Below, piece after piece: positions 1 to 6,532 of a stretch of 7,441 nt of DNA. The notes under the pieces were generated by a model. It made no database searches and was not told where the DNA came from. It saw only the letters and a list, made by a program, of their open reading frames with translations. The position numbers were made by a program, and so were the translations under genes. Positions within the stretch are counted from its first letter, which is position 1. Every line of letters starts with the position of its first letter. Source of the stretch: Micavibrio sp. GTDB lineage: Bacteria > Pseudomonadota > Alphaproteobacteria > Micavibrionales > Micavibrionaceae. Location: NCBI GenBank assembly GCA_027066695.1, contig JAMONE010000202.1, forward strand, positions 1-7,441, given 5' to 3'.

Positions 1-1341
1 TATTGTCGCAAGGAAAATCAATATAGCTATTGGAGCTTTACCTGGCACAGGCAAATCTTTTTTAGAGCCTGAAAGCACAATAAAATCAGAATTGCGGCGT
101 AAGTTATTTATTCGGCTATGCTTACCAGCAATCAATAAAACATCGCCAGCCTCCAGCCTTATGCGCCCTAACCTACGGCGAACCACGCGTGCGCGACGTT
201 GAATCCCTAGCACTATTGCGCCAAAACGCTTGTGAAAACCAATATGATCTATCGACATATCAATCATACGGCTTGCAGGCGTTATCATAATCTTAGCCAA
301 AACACGTGTTTCCGCGCCCTGTATAGCCGATGAGCCATCGTCATCATCGCCTTCCTTGCGGACATCATCACCATCAATAATTTCGGCTTCTTCTTCTGAA
401 AGCAAAAACCCTGGATATTTTGTTAGAAGCGTTCCTAAAACTTGACGAGTAGCAGCAACAATCAAAATATCACCACTATGGACTTGATGCCCTTCGAATG
501 GGGGTAGAATTAAATGCCCGCTACGCTGTATAAGCTTCACATTCATATCTTTTAATTCAGCAAACTTCCCCTCAACACATTGTGCCCCGATAAGCTGGCT
601 ATCTTCCGCTATATCAAGCTCAGCCACGAACTCGGTTTCTGATCCCACCAATTCATCTGTAATTGATGCGCGATTTGGCAGCGTTCTTGGAACAACCAAT
701 ATAACATAGATGAACCCAACAAATGCCAGCATCGCCCCTGGCACTGCAAAATCAAAAAAGCCAAGTGGCGGATAGCCAACTTCAACCATTGAGCTTGAAA
801 CAAGCAGATTAGTTGATGAGCCAACCAATGTCACCATACCGCCAAGTATCGCAATATAGCTTAAAGGCATCATCATACGGCTTGCTGGAACTTTCATTGA
901 TTGCAAAACTGCTTGCAGCACAGGAATTGCAATAATAACTAGCGGTGTGTTATTCATAAACCCGCTTAACACCATCACGAAAACTAGAATGGCAAGCACA
1001 GAAAGCCATGCAAGCTTCTGATTGCCAAAAACAAAAAGATTAGTTAAAAACCGCAAGGAATCGGTATGGATCATCGCTTGCCCCATTACAAGCAAAGCCA
1101 GAACAGCAATTAATGACGGGTTAGCAAAGCCTGATAAAATAATTTCAGGGCTTAGTAAATTATTATTAGCTTCATCAGTTATTAAGAAAACTTGACCATA
1201 TAGCAATAATATAGTCATAAGGACGACGCTTGTTACTTCAAGGGGTAATTTCTCACGCACGAATAGATAAACAGCTCCTCCAGTCAGGAGCAGCATAAAC
1301 CACATATGAAAATTAGCATCTATTTCAAAGCCCAAGAGCAT
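1..1341 (-). CDS. SLC13/DASS-type anion permease with two RCK_C (TrkA-C) domains, C-terminus cut by window edge
   Basis: This is probably an inner-membrane symporter of the divalent anion/sodium symporter family (ArsB/NhaD-like fold). The first 447 codons are present and the reading frame is open at the left edge. Hydrophobic segments lie at about residues 12-28, 36-54, 76-91, 111-128, 132-148, 157-180 and 195-217. Two family signatures are visible: MNNTPLV (129-135) and GSSTNLL (174-180). Two soluble RCK_C-like modules follow, about 234-310 and 342-424, each ending in the typical GDxLxxA form (GDILIVAA at 290-297, GDVLLIAG at 399-406). A very acidic linker (about 314-336) joins them. A new membrane segment begins near 436, so the second transmembrane half is missing; such proteins are usually near 600 residues. 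ATG 1341 follows only a weak ribosome site (AGAAAGA). The gene begins 37 bp after the lptD stop with no terminator between, so co-transcription is likely. The transported ion (dicarboxylate, sulfate or other) cannot be told from sequence. Confidence 0.9.
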   Translation of the reverse strand, partial: MLLGFEIDANFHMWFMLLLTGGAVYLFVREKLPLEVTSVVLMTILLLYGQVFLITDEANNNLLSPEIILSGFANPSLIAVLALLVMGQAMIHTDSLRFLTNLFVFGNQKLAWLSVLAILVFVMVLSGFMNNTPLVIIAIPVLQAVLQSMKVPASRMMMPLSYIAILGGMVTLVGSSTNLLVSSSMVEVGYPPLGFFDFAVPGAMLAFVGFIYVILVVPRTLPNRASITDELVGSETEFVAELDIAEDSQLIGAQCVEGKFAELKDMNVKLIQRSGHLILPPFEGHQVHSGDILIVAATRQVLGTLLTKYPGFLLSEEEAEIIDGDDVRKEGDDDDGSSAIQGAETRVLAKIMITPASRMIDMSIDHIGFHKRFGAIVLGIQRRARVVRRRLGRIRLEAGDVLLIAGKHSRINNLRRNSDFIVLSGSKKDLPVPGKAPIAILIFLATI

Positions 1342-1378
1342 TCTTTCTGTATTTACAAAACAACTTTACAACAATGAT

Positions 1379-3589
1379 CTACTCTTCGTTAGAGCCGATA
1401 CTAACCCCTGAAGTCTCAAGTTCACCTAAATTTTTAAAACCTATACGGAACATAATTTCTGTACCGCTATCACCTGAGGATTCACTAGTAAGATTTCGCT
1501 GGCCAATTACAGATAGAGAAATACATTGCCCCGTATAATCGATGCCAAATCCAGCATGACGCAAGCCAAAATCAACCCCTAAATCATGTTGGGTAGAGCC
1601 ATAAATACGCCATTTATCATTAATATAATATGACGCAGAATTGCGAATCTGCTCACGTGTTTCATCAATATCCGTACCATCTAAAGCTTTGGCAAAAAGA
1701 TAGCGCGTCGACAAACTCAACTTATTAATTTTTGCAGAAGCATCAATCTCATGACGCTGCGAGGATAAATTATCATTATCAAGCTGAAAGCTGTAATCCA
1801 GCTTGTAATCACCCTTATAGCTACCTGAAATTTGACCAACAACGTCAGAGGCTTGCTTATCCAAGCCAGAACCTTGGGCAAAAGGATTATCTTTACTATA
1901 AACCCGATAGCTTTGCCCGATAAACACATCGCCATAACTACCATCGCCACCATATATCCCTGCCCTTACGCCATATGTAGCATGAGTGCGATCTTCTACG
2001 CCATCAACGCCAGGGAAACGGCTTGGCTCGAATAAATTCAATGCATCAATACCCGCATCAACACTATCCTCATTAGGGATATCGCTATCTATTCCTACAT
2101 TAGGCGCAACAGTTAGTGCTATGCTCGGCTCAATCAATATTTGTGCCTTTTCCAATTTCTTTACAACAGGATAGCTAGTAACCGCGTGAATATAGCCAGT
2201 ACCCCGCGCCTCATTAGAGTTACCGTCAATGGTATCATTGCCATTTGATCCTGTGCGATCATTCACATTATAGACAGAGCCTTGAGCATTTGCCTCCAAA
2301 ACAGCCACCAAGCCATAATCAGAAACCAAGCGTCGCTGCCAGCCAAATCCCGTATGGATACGGTTTACATCCTGATCATTTTTTTCACGCATCAAACCAA
2401 GAGCCGATAAATCAACTCTCCAACGTCCACCAATTATCGGGATACTTGACGGCTCACCTAAAAAGCTTGCTTGTATTTCAGGTAAAACATGGGGCTGGTC
2501 TTCTCTGTCCTCATCAGTTCTTAAATCCTGAAAAGCCAATAGCCTCCCTGACGCATAATTACGCCCTGAAAAACGCTCTACATAAATTTCATTTTGCAAA
2601 ATATTTTTATTACTGAAATCATATTGACGCAGATATTGATCATCAGAAGCGATATCTAGCATCAAACCACTGCGCCATTTGTTATTAATATCCCAAAGGC
2701 CATCGACCGATAAATGTCCCCGCAATTTTTCATCACGCACAATTCCATCATTATCTGTACGCGAGGAATGAGTCACACTACCGCTTGCAATCAGCGAAGC
2801 ATCTTCCCAGCGTTGCCTCCATTGTGCCAATGCAAGCGGAGATTCATCGGTCATAGCCATTAGACCAACAGTTAAATCTTTATCAGGAGCTATCGACCAA
2901 TAATAATCACTTTGAACAAACATACCAAGATCACTTCTAAAACCAGCTGAGGGCGTTAAAAAGCCACTTTTACGCTTAACGCTGCCGTCTGGATGTGAAA
3001 AATAAGGAAGATAAGCAACAGGAACGCCCTTCATCTCAAAGCGAGCATTGCGATAACTAACCATTTTAGCTTCTTTATCATGCTCAACCTCGGATGCGCT
3101 GATCTGCCATAAAGGTTTTTCATTCGGGTTGTCCTTACATGTCTCGCACGGTGTATAAGAGGCGTTCTTCATAACCGTTTTATTGCCAGAGATATAATTA
3201 CCTTGCGATGCTTTAAATCTTGAACCATCTGTTAGAAATGTTTGTAAGCCCTCAACAAATCCATCCTTAAGTGCATTATTAAACTTAGCTTTTGCTGCAT
3301 AATGTTTATCACCATTAGCGTCAATAAATTCAACATTTCCAGTCGCAATAACTGTATCTTCTGAGAGGTTGTAAACTATTTGATCAGCTCTAACTTTACT
3401 GCCCGATTGTATCAGCACCACATCACCAATTGCCGTAACGCTTTGGCCGCTTTCATCATGGATAAGCTTATCAGCCTGCAAATCCACGGGCGCATCCGTA
3501 TCTTGCGCATAAACAGACATAGAAAAAACACCTGCGCAAAGAACTAGTGGAACAAGGGCAAAGGATAACATTGGGAATTTATATATCAT
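1379..3589 (-). CDS. lptD: LPS-assembly protein LptD (outer-membrane LPS translocon)
   Basis: LptD with the lipoprotein LptE inserts lipopolysaccharide into the outer leaflet of the outer membrane. The protein has 736 residues, within or slightly below the family range. A signal peptide covers residues 1-28, with a hydrophobic core at about 8-23 and likely cleavage after VYA. An OstA/LptA-like jellyroll follows (about 34-140, with 'VDLQADKLIHDE' and 'IATGNVEF'). Then comes the conserved YTPCETC (145-151) with 'KPLWQISA', and the start of the barrel around 'YLPYFSHPDGSVKRKSGFL'. The rest is the LptD beta-barrel domain of alternating polar and aromatic strands. Cysteines of the mature protein are C148, C151 and C689. 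In E. coli, disulfides between the N-terminal domain and the barrel are needed for function; an analogous link to C689 is inferred. ATG 3589 is the first start after an in-frame TAA at positions 3604-3602, but it lacks a clear Shine-Dalgarno. The gene ends in TAG. Neither surA nor pdxA follows. Confidence 0.96.
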   Translation of the reverse strand: MIYKFPMLSFALVPLVLCAGVFSMSVYAQDTDAPVDLQADKLIHDESGQSVTAIGDVVLIQSGSKVRADQIVYNLSEDTVIATGNVEFIDANGDKHYAAKAKFNNALKDGFVEGLQTFLTDGSRFKASQGNYISGNKTVMKNASYTPCETCKDNPNEKPLWQISASEVEHDKEAKMVSYRNARFEMKGVPVAYLPYFSHPDGSVKRKSGFLTPSAGFRSDLGMFVQSDYYWSIAPDKDLTVGLMAMTDESPLALAQWRQRWEDASLIASGSVTHSSRTDNDGIVRDEKLRGHLSVDGLWDINNKWRSGLMLDIASDDQYLRQYDFSNKNILQNEIYVERFSGRNYASGRLLAFQDLRTDEDREDQPHVLPEIQASFLGEPSSIPIIGGRWRVDLSALGLMREKNDQDVNRIHTGFGWQRRLVSDYGLVAVLEANAQGSVYNVNDRTGSNGNDTIDGNSNEARGTGYIHAVTSYPVVKKLEKAQILIEPSIALTVAPNVGIDSDIPNEDSVDAGIDALNLFEPSRFPGVDGVEDRTHATYGVRAGIYGGDGSYGDVFIGQSYRVYSKDNPFAQGSGLDKQASDVVGQISGSYKGDYKLDYSFQLDNDNLSSQRHEIDASAKINKLSLSTRYLFAKALDGTDIDETREQIRNSASYYINDKWRIYGSTQHDLGVDFGLRHAGFGIDYTGQCISLSVIGQRNLTSESSGDSGTEIMFRIGFKNLGELETSGVSIGSNEE

Positions 3590-3624
3590 GAAACTGACCA
3601 GTAATTACATTTACGAAAATTCAT

Positions 3625-3642
3625 TGTAGAATCTACATCATA
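3625..3642 (-). promoter_or_regulatory. Possible lptD promoter -10 with overlapping 13-bp palindrome
   Basis: Read on the minus strand, TATGAT (3642-3637, five of six matches to TATAAT) abuts the perfect inverted repeat TGTAGA-T-TCTACA (3637-3625), which would cover the transcription start. No good -35 lies 16-18 bp upstream; TTGACT at 3672-3667 is 24 bp away. The palindrome could be an operator or chance. The 99-bp gap between the helicase stop and lptD has no recognisable terminator, so read-through from the helicase gene is also possible. Confidence 0.3.
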
Positions 3643-3688
3643 CAGTTTTGGGGTTTGATCACCTAAAGTCAATAGCTATGCATGCTTA

Positions 3689-4978
3689 CTACTTAAAAAA
3701 TGCAGGAATTTCATCACCAAAACCACTCACATCACTTGGCGCATCATCGGAGTATTTATCTTTACCCTGCTTTTTATCTACCAACGGTTTTTTCTTTTGT
3801 GCAGGCTTTTTATTAACACTTGATGTAACGGGTGAGCGCTCGCCCTTGCTATCATTCTTACCATCATTAATATCAACTACTTCAATTACTTTACCAATAT
3901 GTTTTACCACAGCCTCAAGCTGCTTATCGTCATATTTAGTTACCAACATCCAAGCATGACCCTTTTGCCCTGCCCTGCCTGTGCGCCCAATTCTATGCAC
4001 ATAATCATCGGGGTTGACTGGCACGTCATAATTAAACACATGCGATACAGCATCAACATCAATGCCCCGCGCGGCAACATCACTGCACACCAAGAAAGGT
4101 ACTTCGCCAGCCTTAAATTTGCGCAAGGTTTCTGTGCGCGAGCTTTGCGCCATATCGCCATGCAGCGCACAAACATCATAACGCTTAGAATGTAGCCATT
4201 TACTTAAAGCATCAACATCACGCTTACGATTACAGAAGATAAAGGCGTTCTTCACGTCTTCACGCTGAAGAATCTTGTGCAGCATATCATTTTTATTTTT
4301 TGGCGTAACATTAACCTGAAATTGTTCAACCGTTATCGCAGTAGATGCTGGCTTTGACACCGCAACCTCACGCGGGTTACTAAGGAACTTCTCCGTAAGC
4401 TTCTTGATTTCAGGAGCCATAGTCGCAGAAAACAACAATGTCTGACGCATTGGCGGCAGCTTAGAGCAAATCTTCTCAATATCAGGGATAAAGCCCATAT
4501 CAAGCATACGGTCAGCTTCATCAATCACCAAAATCTTAATGTCTGTGAGTAAAATCTTTCCGCGCTCGAATAAATCCAGCAAACGACCAGGCGTTGCTAT
4601 TAAAACATCTGCGCCGCGATCAAGTATCTGTATTTGCTTTTCCATAGACGATCCACCAATAAGCAAAGCCTTGGATAAATTACAATTCTTACCATATGTA
4701 TCAAAGTTTTCCGCAATTTGCGCTGCAAGCTCTCGCGTTGGTGATAATATAAGAGAGCGCGGCATACGCGCCTTGGCTCGCCCACCTGCAAGAATCTCTA
4801 TCATCGGCAGAGTAAAGCCCGCCGTCTTACCCGTCCCCGTCTGCGCGAGGCCAACAACATCACGTGACATTAAAATATGGGGAATTGCTTTTTCCTGAAT
4901 TGGCGTTGGAGTATCATATCCACAATCATTTATGGCATCTAATACTGGCTTACTTAATCCTAAATCTTCAAACTTCAT
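3689..4978 (-). CDS. rhlE: DEAD-box ATP-dependent RNA helicase, RhlE type
   Basis: This is a cytoplasmic superfamily-2 RNA helicase that uses ATP to unwind short RNA duplexes in ribosome assembly or RNA turnover. All motifs are present and intact in 429 residues: Q motif (F3 to Q28, 'PTPIQEKAIP'), I AQTGTGKT (45-52), Ia PTREL (80-84), GG (108-109), Ib TPGR (129-132), II DEAD (153-156), III SAT (184-186), IV FIFCNRK (246-252), QxxR (278-281), V ARGID (303-307) and VI HRIGRTGR (328-335). Both RecA-like domains end by about residue 370. The last 60 residues form a polar, Lys-rich, probably disordered tail ending in GFGDEIPAFFK. The start at ATG 4978 places the Q-motif Phe at residue 3, typical for the family. 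The ribosome site is weak (AAGA about 10 nt upstream). The gene is divergent from gshB and ends 99 bp before lptD. The RhlE subgroup rests on the short N-terminus and motif wording; SrmB- or CsdA-like roles are not excluded. Confidence 0.95.
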   Translation of the reverse strand: MKFEDLGLSKPVLDAINDCGYDTPTPIQEKAIPHILMSRDVVGLAQTGTGKTAGFTLPMIEILAGGRAKARMPRSLILSPTRELAAQIAENFDTYGKNCNLSKALLIGGSSMEKQIQILDRGADVLIATPGRLLDLFERGKILLTDIKILVIDEADRMLDMGFIPDIEKICSKLPPMRQTLLFSATMAPEIKKLTEKFLSNPREVAVSKPASTAITVEQFQVNVTPKNKNDMLHKILQREDVKNAFIFCNRKRDVDALSKWLHSKRYDVCALHGDMAQSSRTETLRKFKAGEVPFLVCSDVAARGIDVDAVSHVFNYDVPVNPDDYVHRIGRTGRAGQKGHAWMLVTKYDDKQLEAVVKHIGKVIEVVDINDGKNDSKGERSPVTSSVNKKPAQKKKPLVDKKQGKDKYSDDAPSDVSGFGDEIPAFFK

Positions 4979-5020
4979 TTAATATATTTCTTATCTTTAT
5001 TTCTTTTCGTATAAAGAGCT

Positions 5021-5028
5021 ATTATAAT
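5021..5028. promoter_or_regulatory. Symmetric -10 element between rhlE and gshB
   Basis: The core ATTATAAT contains a perfect TATAAT on the plus strand (5023-5028, facing gshB) and a perfect TATAAT on the minus strand (5026-5021, facing the helicase). The plus-strand start site would fall near 5035, giving a leader of about 24 nt that still holds the gshB ribosome site. Neither direction has a convincing -35: TTTCTT for gshB and TTTCCT for the helicase, each at 17-bp spacing. The spacer is AT-rich, so a chance match is possible, but each divergent gene needs a promoter here. Confidence 0.45.
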
Positions 5029-5042
5029 TCGACAAGAAAAGC

Positions 5043-5048
5043 AAGGAA
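5043..5048 (+). promoter_or_regulatory. Ribosome binding site that fixes the gshB start
   Basis: AAGGAA lies 10 nt before ATG 5059. The frame stays open further upstream to an ATG at 4864, but that start lies inside the opposing helicase gene and before the likely promoter. The Shine-Dalgarno and the match of the N-terminus to GshB proteins decide for 5059. Confidence 0.8.
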
Positions 5049-5058
5049 ACTAAGTAAT

Positions 5059-6012
5059 ATGACCCTAAAAATAGCAATTCAGATGGATTCCATTGAAAAT
5101 ATTAACATCGATGAAGATTCCACCTTCGCTTTAGCTATGGAAGCACAATCGCGCGGATATGAGCTTTACTACTATATTGCGCCCGCGCTACGCCTTGAGG
5201 ATGGGCAAGTAACAGCCAAAGCCAATAAACTTAAAGTGCGCCGCAAGCACGGCAATCACTATAGCCTTGGCAAGGATGAAATCATTAGCCTTAAGGATGA
5301 TATAGATATAGTGCTAATGCGCCAAGATCCGCCATTTGATATGTCATATATAACAGCCACCCACATATTAGACCATATTGCAGGTGATACACTTGTTCTA
5401 AATAACCCCGAGCAAGTGCGCAACTCACCAGAGAAATTACTGGTTACGCATTTCCCTGATCTAGCTCCGCCTACAATTATAACATCCGACAAAGAAGCAT
5501 TACTCGATTTTTACAAACGATACGGTAATATGATTCTAAAACCGCTTTATGGCTGCGGAGGTGAGCAAGTCTATCATGTCGATGAAAACAGCTTTAACCT
5601 TAATGCACTACTTGAGATGTTCGAGAAATTTTATGGCGAGCCAATAATTGCGCAAAAATATATCCCCGAAGTCCGCAAAGGTGATAAGCGCGTCATCATA
5701 ATAGATGGCAAGCCCGCAGGCGCAATGCTGCGCGTTCCAGCAGAAAACGAACTACGCACAAATTTACATGTTGGTGGCTGTGCTAATAAAACAGAACTTA
5801 CAAAACGAGACCTAGAAATTTGCGCAAGCATAGGGCCTGAGCTTAAAAAACGTGGACTGGTCTTTGTTGGAATAGATATCATTGGTGATTACCTGACAGA
5901 GATAAACGTAACATCGCCCACGGGCTTACAAGAAATCAACGCACTTGAGGGAATATGCCTTGAAAGCCAGCTTTGGGATGCTTTTGAAAAGAGATTGGCT
6001 GAAAGAACATAA
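5059..6012 (+). CDS. gshB: Glutathione synthetase
   Basis: This enzyme joins gamma-glutamylcysteine and glycine using ATP, the second step of glutathione synthesis in the cytoplasm. It has 317 residues, matching the roughly 315 of E. coli GshB. The N-terminal domain begins like the family ('IAIQMDSIENINIDEDST', then 'EAQSRGYELYY'). 'VLMRQDPPFDMSYITATHIL' (85-104) and 'LNNPEQVRNSPEKLL' are conserved substrate-side segments. The ATP-grasp part shows KPLYGCGG (161-168), AQKYIPEVRKGDKRV (198-212), the catalytic loop around ELRTNLHVGG (231-240), and metal/ATP ligands in FVGIDIIGDYLTEINVTSPT (269-288). R233 in the loop corresponds to the Arg shown to be critical in E. coli. The glycine-rich loop has C166 where Asn or Met is usual, and C241 follows the GG of the flexible loop; both are tolerated positions as far as I know. 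No gshA is in the window. hisI follows after 91 bp. Confidence 0.97.
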   Translation: MTLKIAIQMDSIENINIDEDSTFALAMEAQSRGYELYYYIAPALRLEDGQVTAKANKLKVRRKHGNHYSLGKDEIISLKDDIDIVLMRQDPPFDMSYITATHILDHIAGDTLVLNNPEQVRNSPEKLLVTHFPDLAPPTIITSDKEALLDFYKRYGNMILKPLYGCGGEQVYHVDENSFNLNALLEMFEKFYGEPIIAQKYIPEVRKGDKRVIIIDGKPAGAMLRVPAENELRTNLHVGGCANKTELTKRDLEICASIGPELKKRGLVFVGIDIIGDYLTEINVTSPTGLQEINALEGICLESQLWDAFEKRLAERT

Positions 6013-6035
6013 TATATAGCATCATATATAGCATC
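6012..6035. repeat. Tandem 12-bp duplication (ATATATAGCATC x2)
   Basis: Two perfect adjacent copies of ATATATAGCATC span 6012-6023 and 6024-6035. The first begins on the last base of the gshB stop codon; the second runs into the following stem-loop. This looks like replication slippage or a duplication made when the neighbouring palindrome was acquired. Confidence 0.9.
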
Positions 6036-6053
6036 CCCGACTTTATCGGGGAT
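6033..6053. repeat. Perfect 8-bp GC-rich stem-loop between gshB and hisI
   Basis: ATCCCCGA (6033-6040) and TCGGGGAT (6046-6053) pair perfectly around the loop CTTTA. No run of T follows directly on either strand, so it is a poor intrinsic terminator. The form resembles small dispersed intergenic palindromes known from many proteobacterial genomes. Only one copy is in this window, so repeat-family membership is an inference. It could also protect the 3' end of the gshB message. Confidence 0.7.
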
Positions 6054-6077
6054 CCATGGCTCTCCATTTTCATGGAG
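6053..6077 (+). repeat. Second hairpin with two competing folds upstream of hisI
   Basis: CTCCAT (6062-6067) pairs with ATGGAG (6072-6077) around the 4-nt loop TTTC. Alternatively TCCATG (6053-6058) pairs with CATGGA (6071-6076) around a 12-nt loop. The folds exclude each other, and the second also takes the last base of the first stem-loop. The 3' arm holds GGAGG (6074-6078), but that is 25 nt before the hisI ATG, too far to act as its ribosome site. Confidence 0.5.
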
Positions 6078-6103
6078 GTGCTAAATTAGGAAAACAAAAT
6101 AAA

Positions 6104-6484
6104 ATGAATAAAAAACAACTAGAAGAAACCTTGGAATTCACTCCTAAATTTGATGATAAAGGCTTAATCCCCTGCATTTGCACATGCGAAAAAACAGGCG
6201 ATGTGCTTATGTTTGCATTTATGAATGAGGAAGCTCTTACCAAAACCATCCAAAGCGGAGAAGCACATTACTATTCCCGATCCCGCAAAGAACTTTGGCA
6301 CAAGGGCGCAACTAGCGGTCAAATTCAAAAGATAGTCGAAATCCGCACCGATTGCGATCAAGATTGCATCTGGATAAAAGTCAAAGAAACCCACTCATGC
6401 CACACAGGTAGAAAATCATGTTTTTACAGACATGTAAATTCTAGAACAAATTTATCTACCCATGAAACTGTTGACATAAATTAA
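6104..6484 (+). CDS. hisI: Phosphoribosyl-AMP cyclohydrolase (stand-alone HisI)
   Basis: This enzyme opens the adenine ring of phosphoribosyl-AMP, the third step of histidine synthesis, in the cytoplasm. It has 126 residues and no HisE (pyrophosphohydrolase) domain, so it is the single-function form. Family features in order: 'VLMFAFMNEEAL' (34-45), HYYSRSRKELWHKGATSG (55-72), the metal segment DCDQD (83-87), and SCHTGRKSCFYR (98-109). The three Asp (83, 85, 87) are the expected Mg ligands, and Cys 84, 99 and 106 the expected Zn ligands. The start ATG 6104 follows AGGA (6088-6091) with a longish 12-nt spacing. An in-frame ATG at 6056 would add 16 residues encoded by the hairpin region, has no ribosome site, and matches nothing in the family. 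The gene may be read from the gshB promoter. Its last codons overlap the promoter of the next gene. Confidence 0.95.
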   Translation: MNKKQLEETLEFTPKFDDKGLIPCICTCEKTGDVLMFAFMNEEALTKTIQSGEAHYYSRSRKELWHKGATSGQIQKIVEIRTDCDQDCIWIKVKETHSCHTGRKSCFYRHVNSRTNLSTHETVDIN

Positions 6485-6500
6485 ATGCTAATGTTACACT
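6471..6500 (+). promoter_or_regulatory. Strong sigma70-type promoter overlapping the hisI 3' end
   Basis: A perfect -35 TTGACA (6471-6476), an 18-bp spacer and -10 TACACT (6495-6500, four of six) are preceded by TG one base upstream (6492-6493), giving an extended -10. Transcription would start near 6507, leaving a leader of about 26 nt before ATG 6533. The -35 lies within the last hisI codons, so the next gene is probably transcribed independently of hisI. Confidence 0.7.
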
Positions 6501-6532
6501 GCGCATCTCAATAAAAATAAGGGTGATAGTGA

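Noticed and set aside
2245..2616. 123-codon frame on the plus strand
   Set aside because: Antisense shadow of lptD, whose protein is clearly recognisable over the same bases.
3648..4195. Plus-strand frames of 98-103 codons over the helicase gene
   Set aside because: Antisense to intact helicase motifs IV-VI and the C-terminal tail; no supporting ribosome site or family likeness.
4864..5058. Longer N-terminus for glutathione synthetase from an ATG at 4864
   Set aside because: It would overlap the helicase coding region antisense and precede the likely promoter; ATG 5059 has a good ribosome site and gives the family-typical N-terminus.
6033..6077. Intrinsic terminator after gshB
   Set aside because: Stem-loops are present but no T-run follows either stem directly on the plus strand, and the minus strand shows none adjacent either.
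6056..6103. Longer hisI start inside the hairpin region
   Set aside because: No ribosome site, and the extra 16 residues come from palindromic DNA and match nothing in HisI; ATG 6104 gives the usual length.
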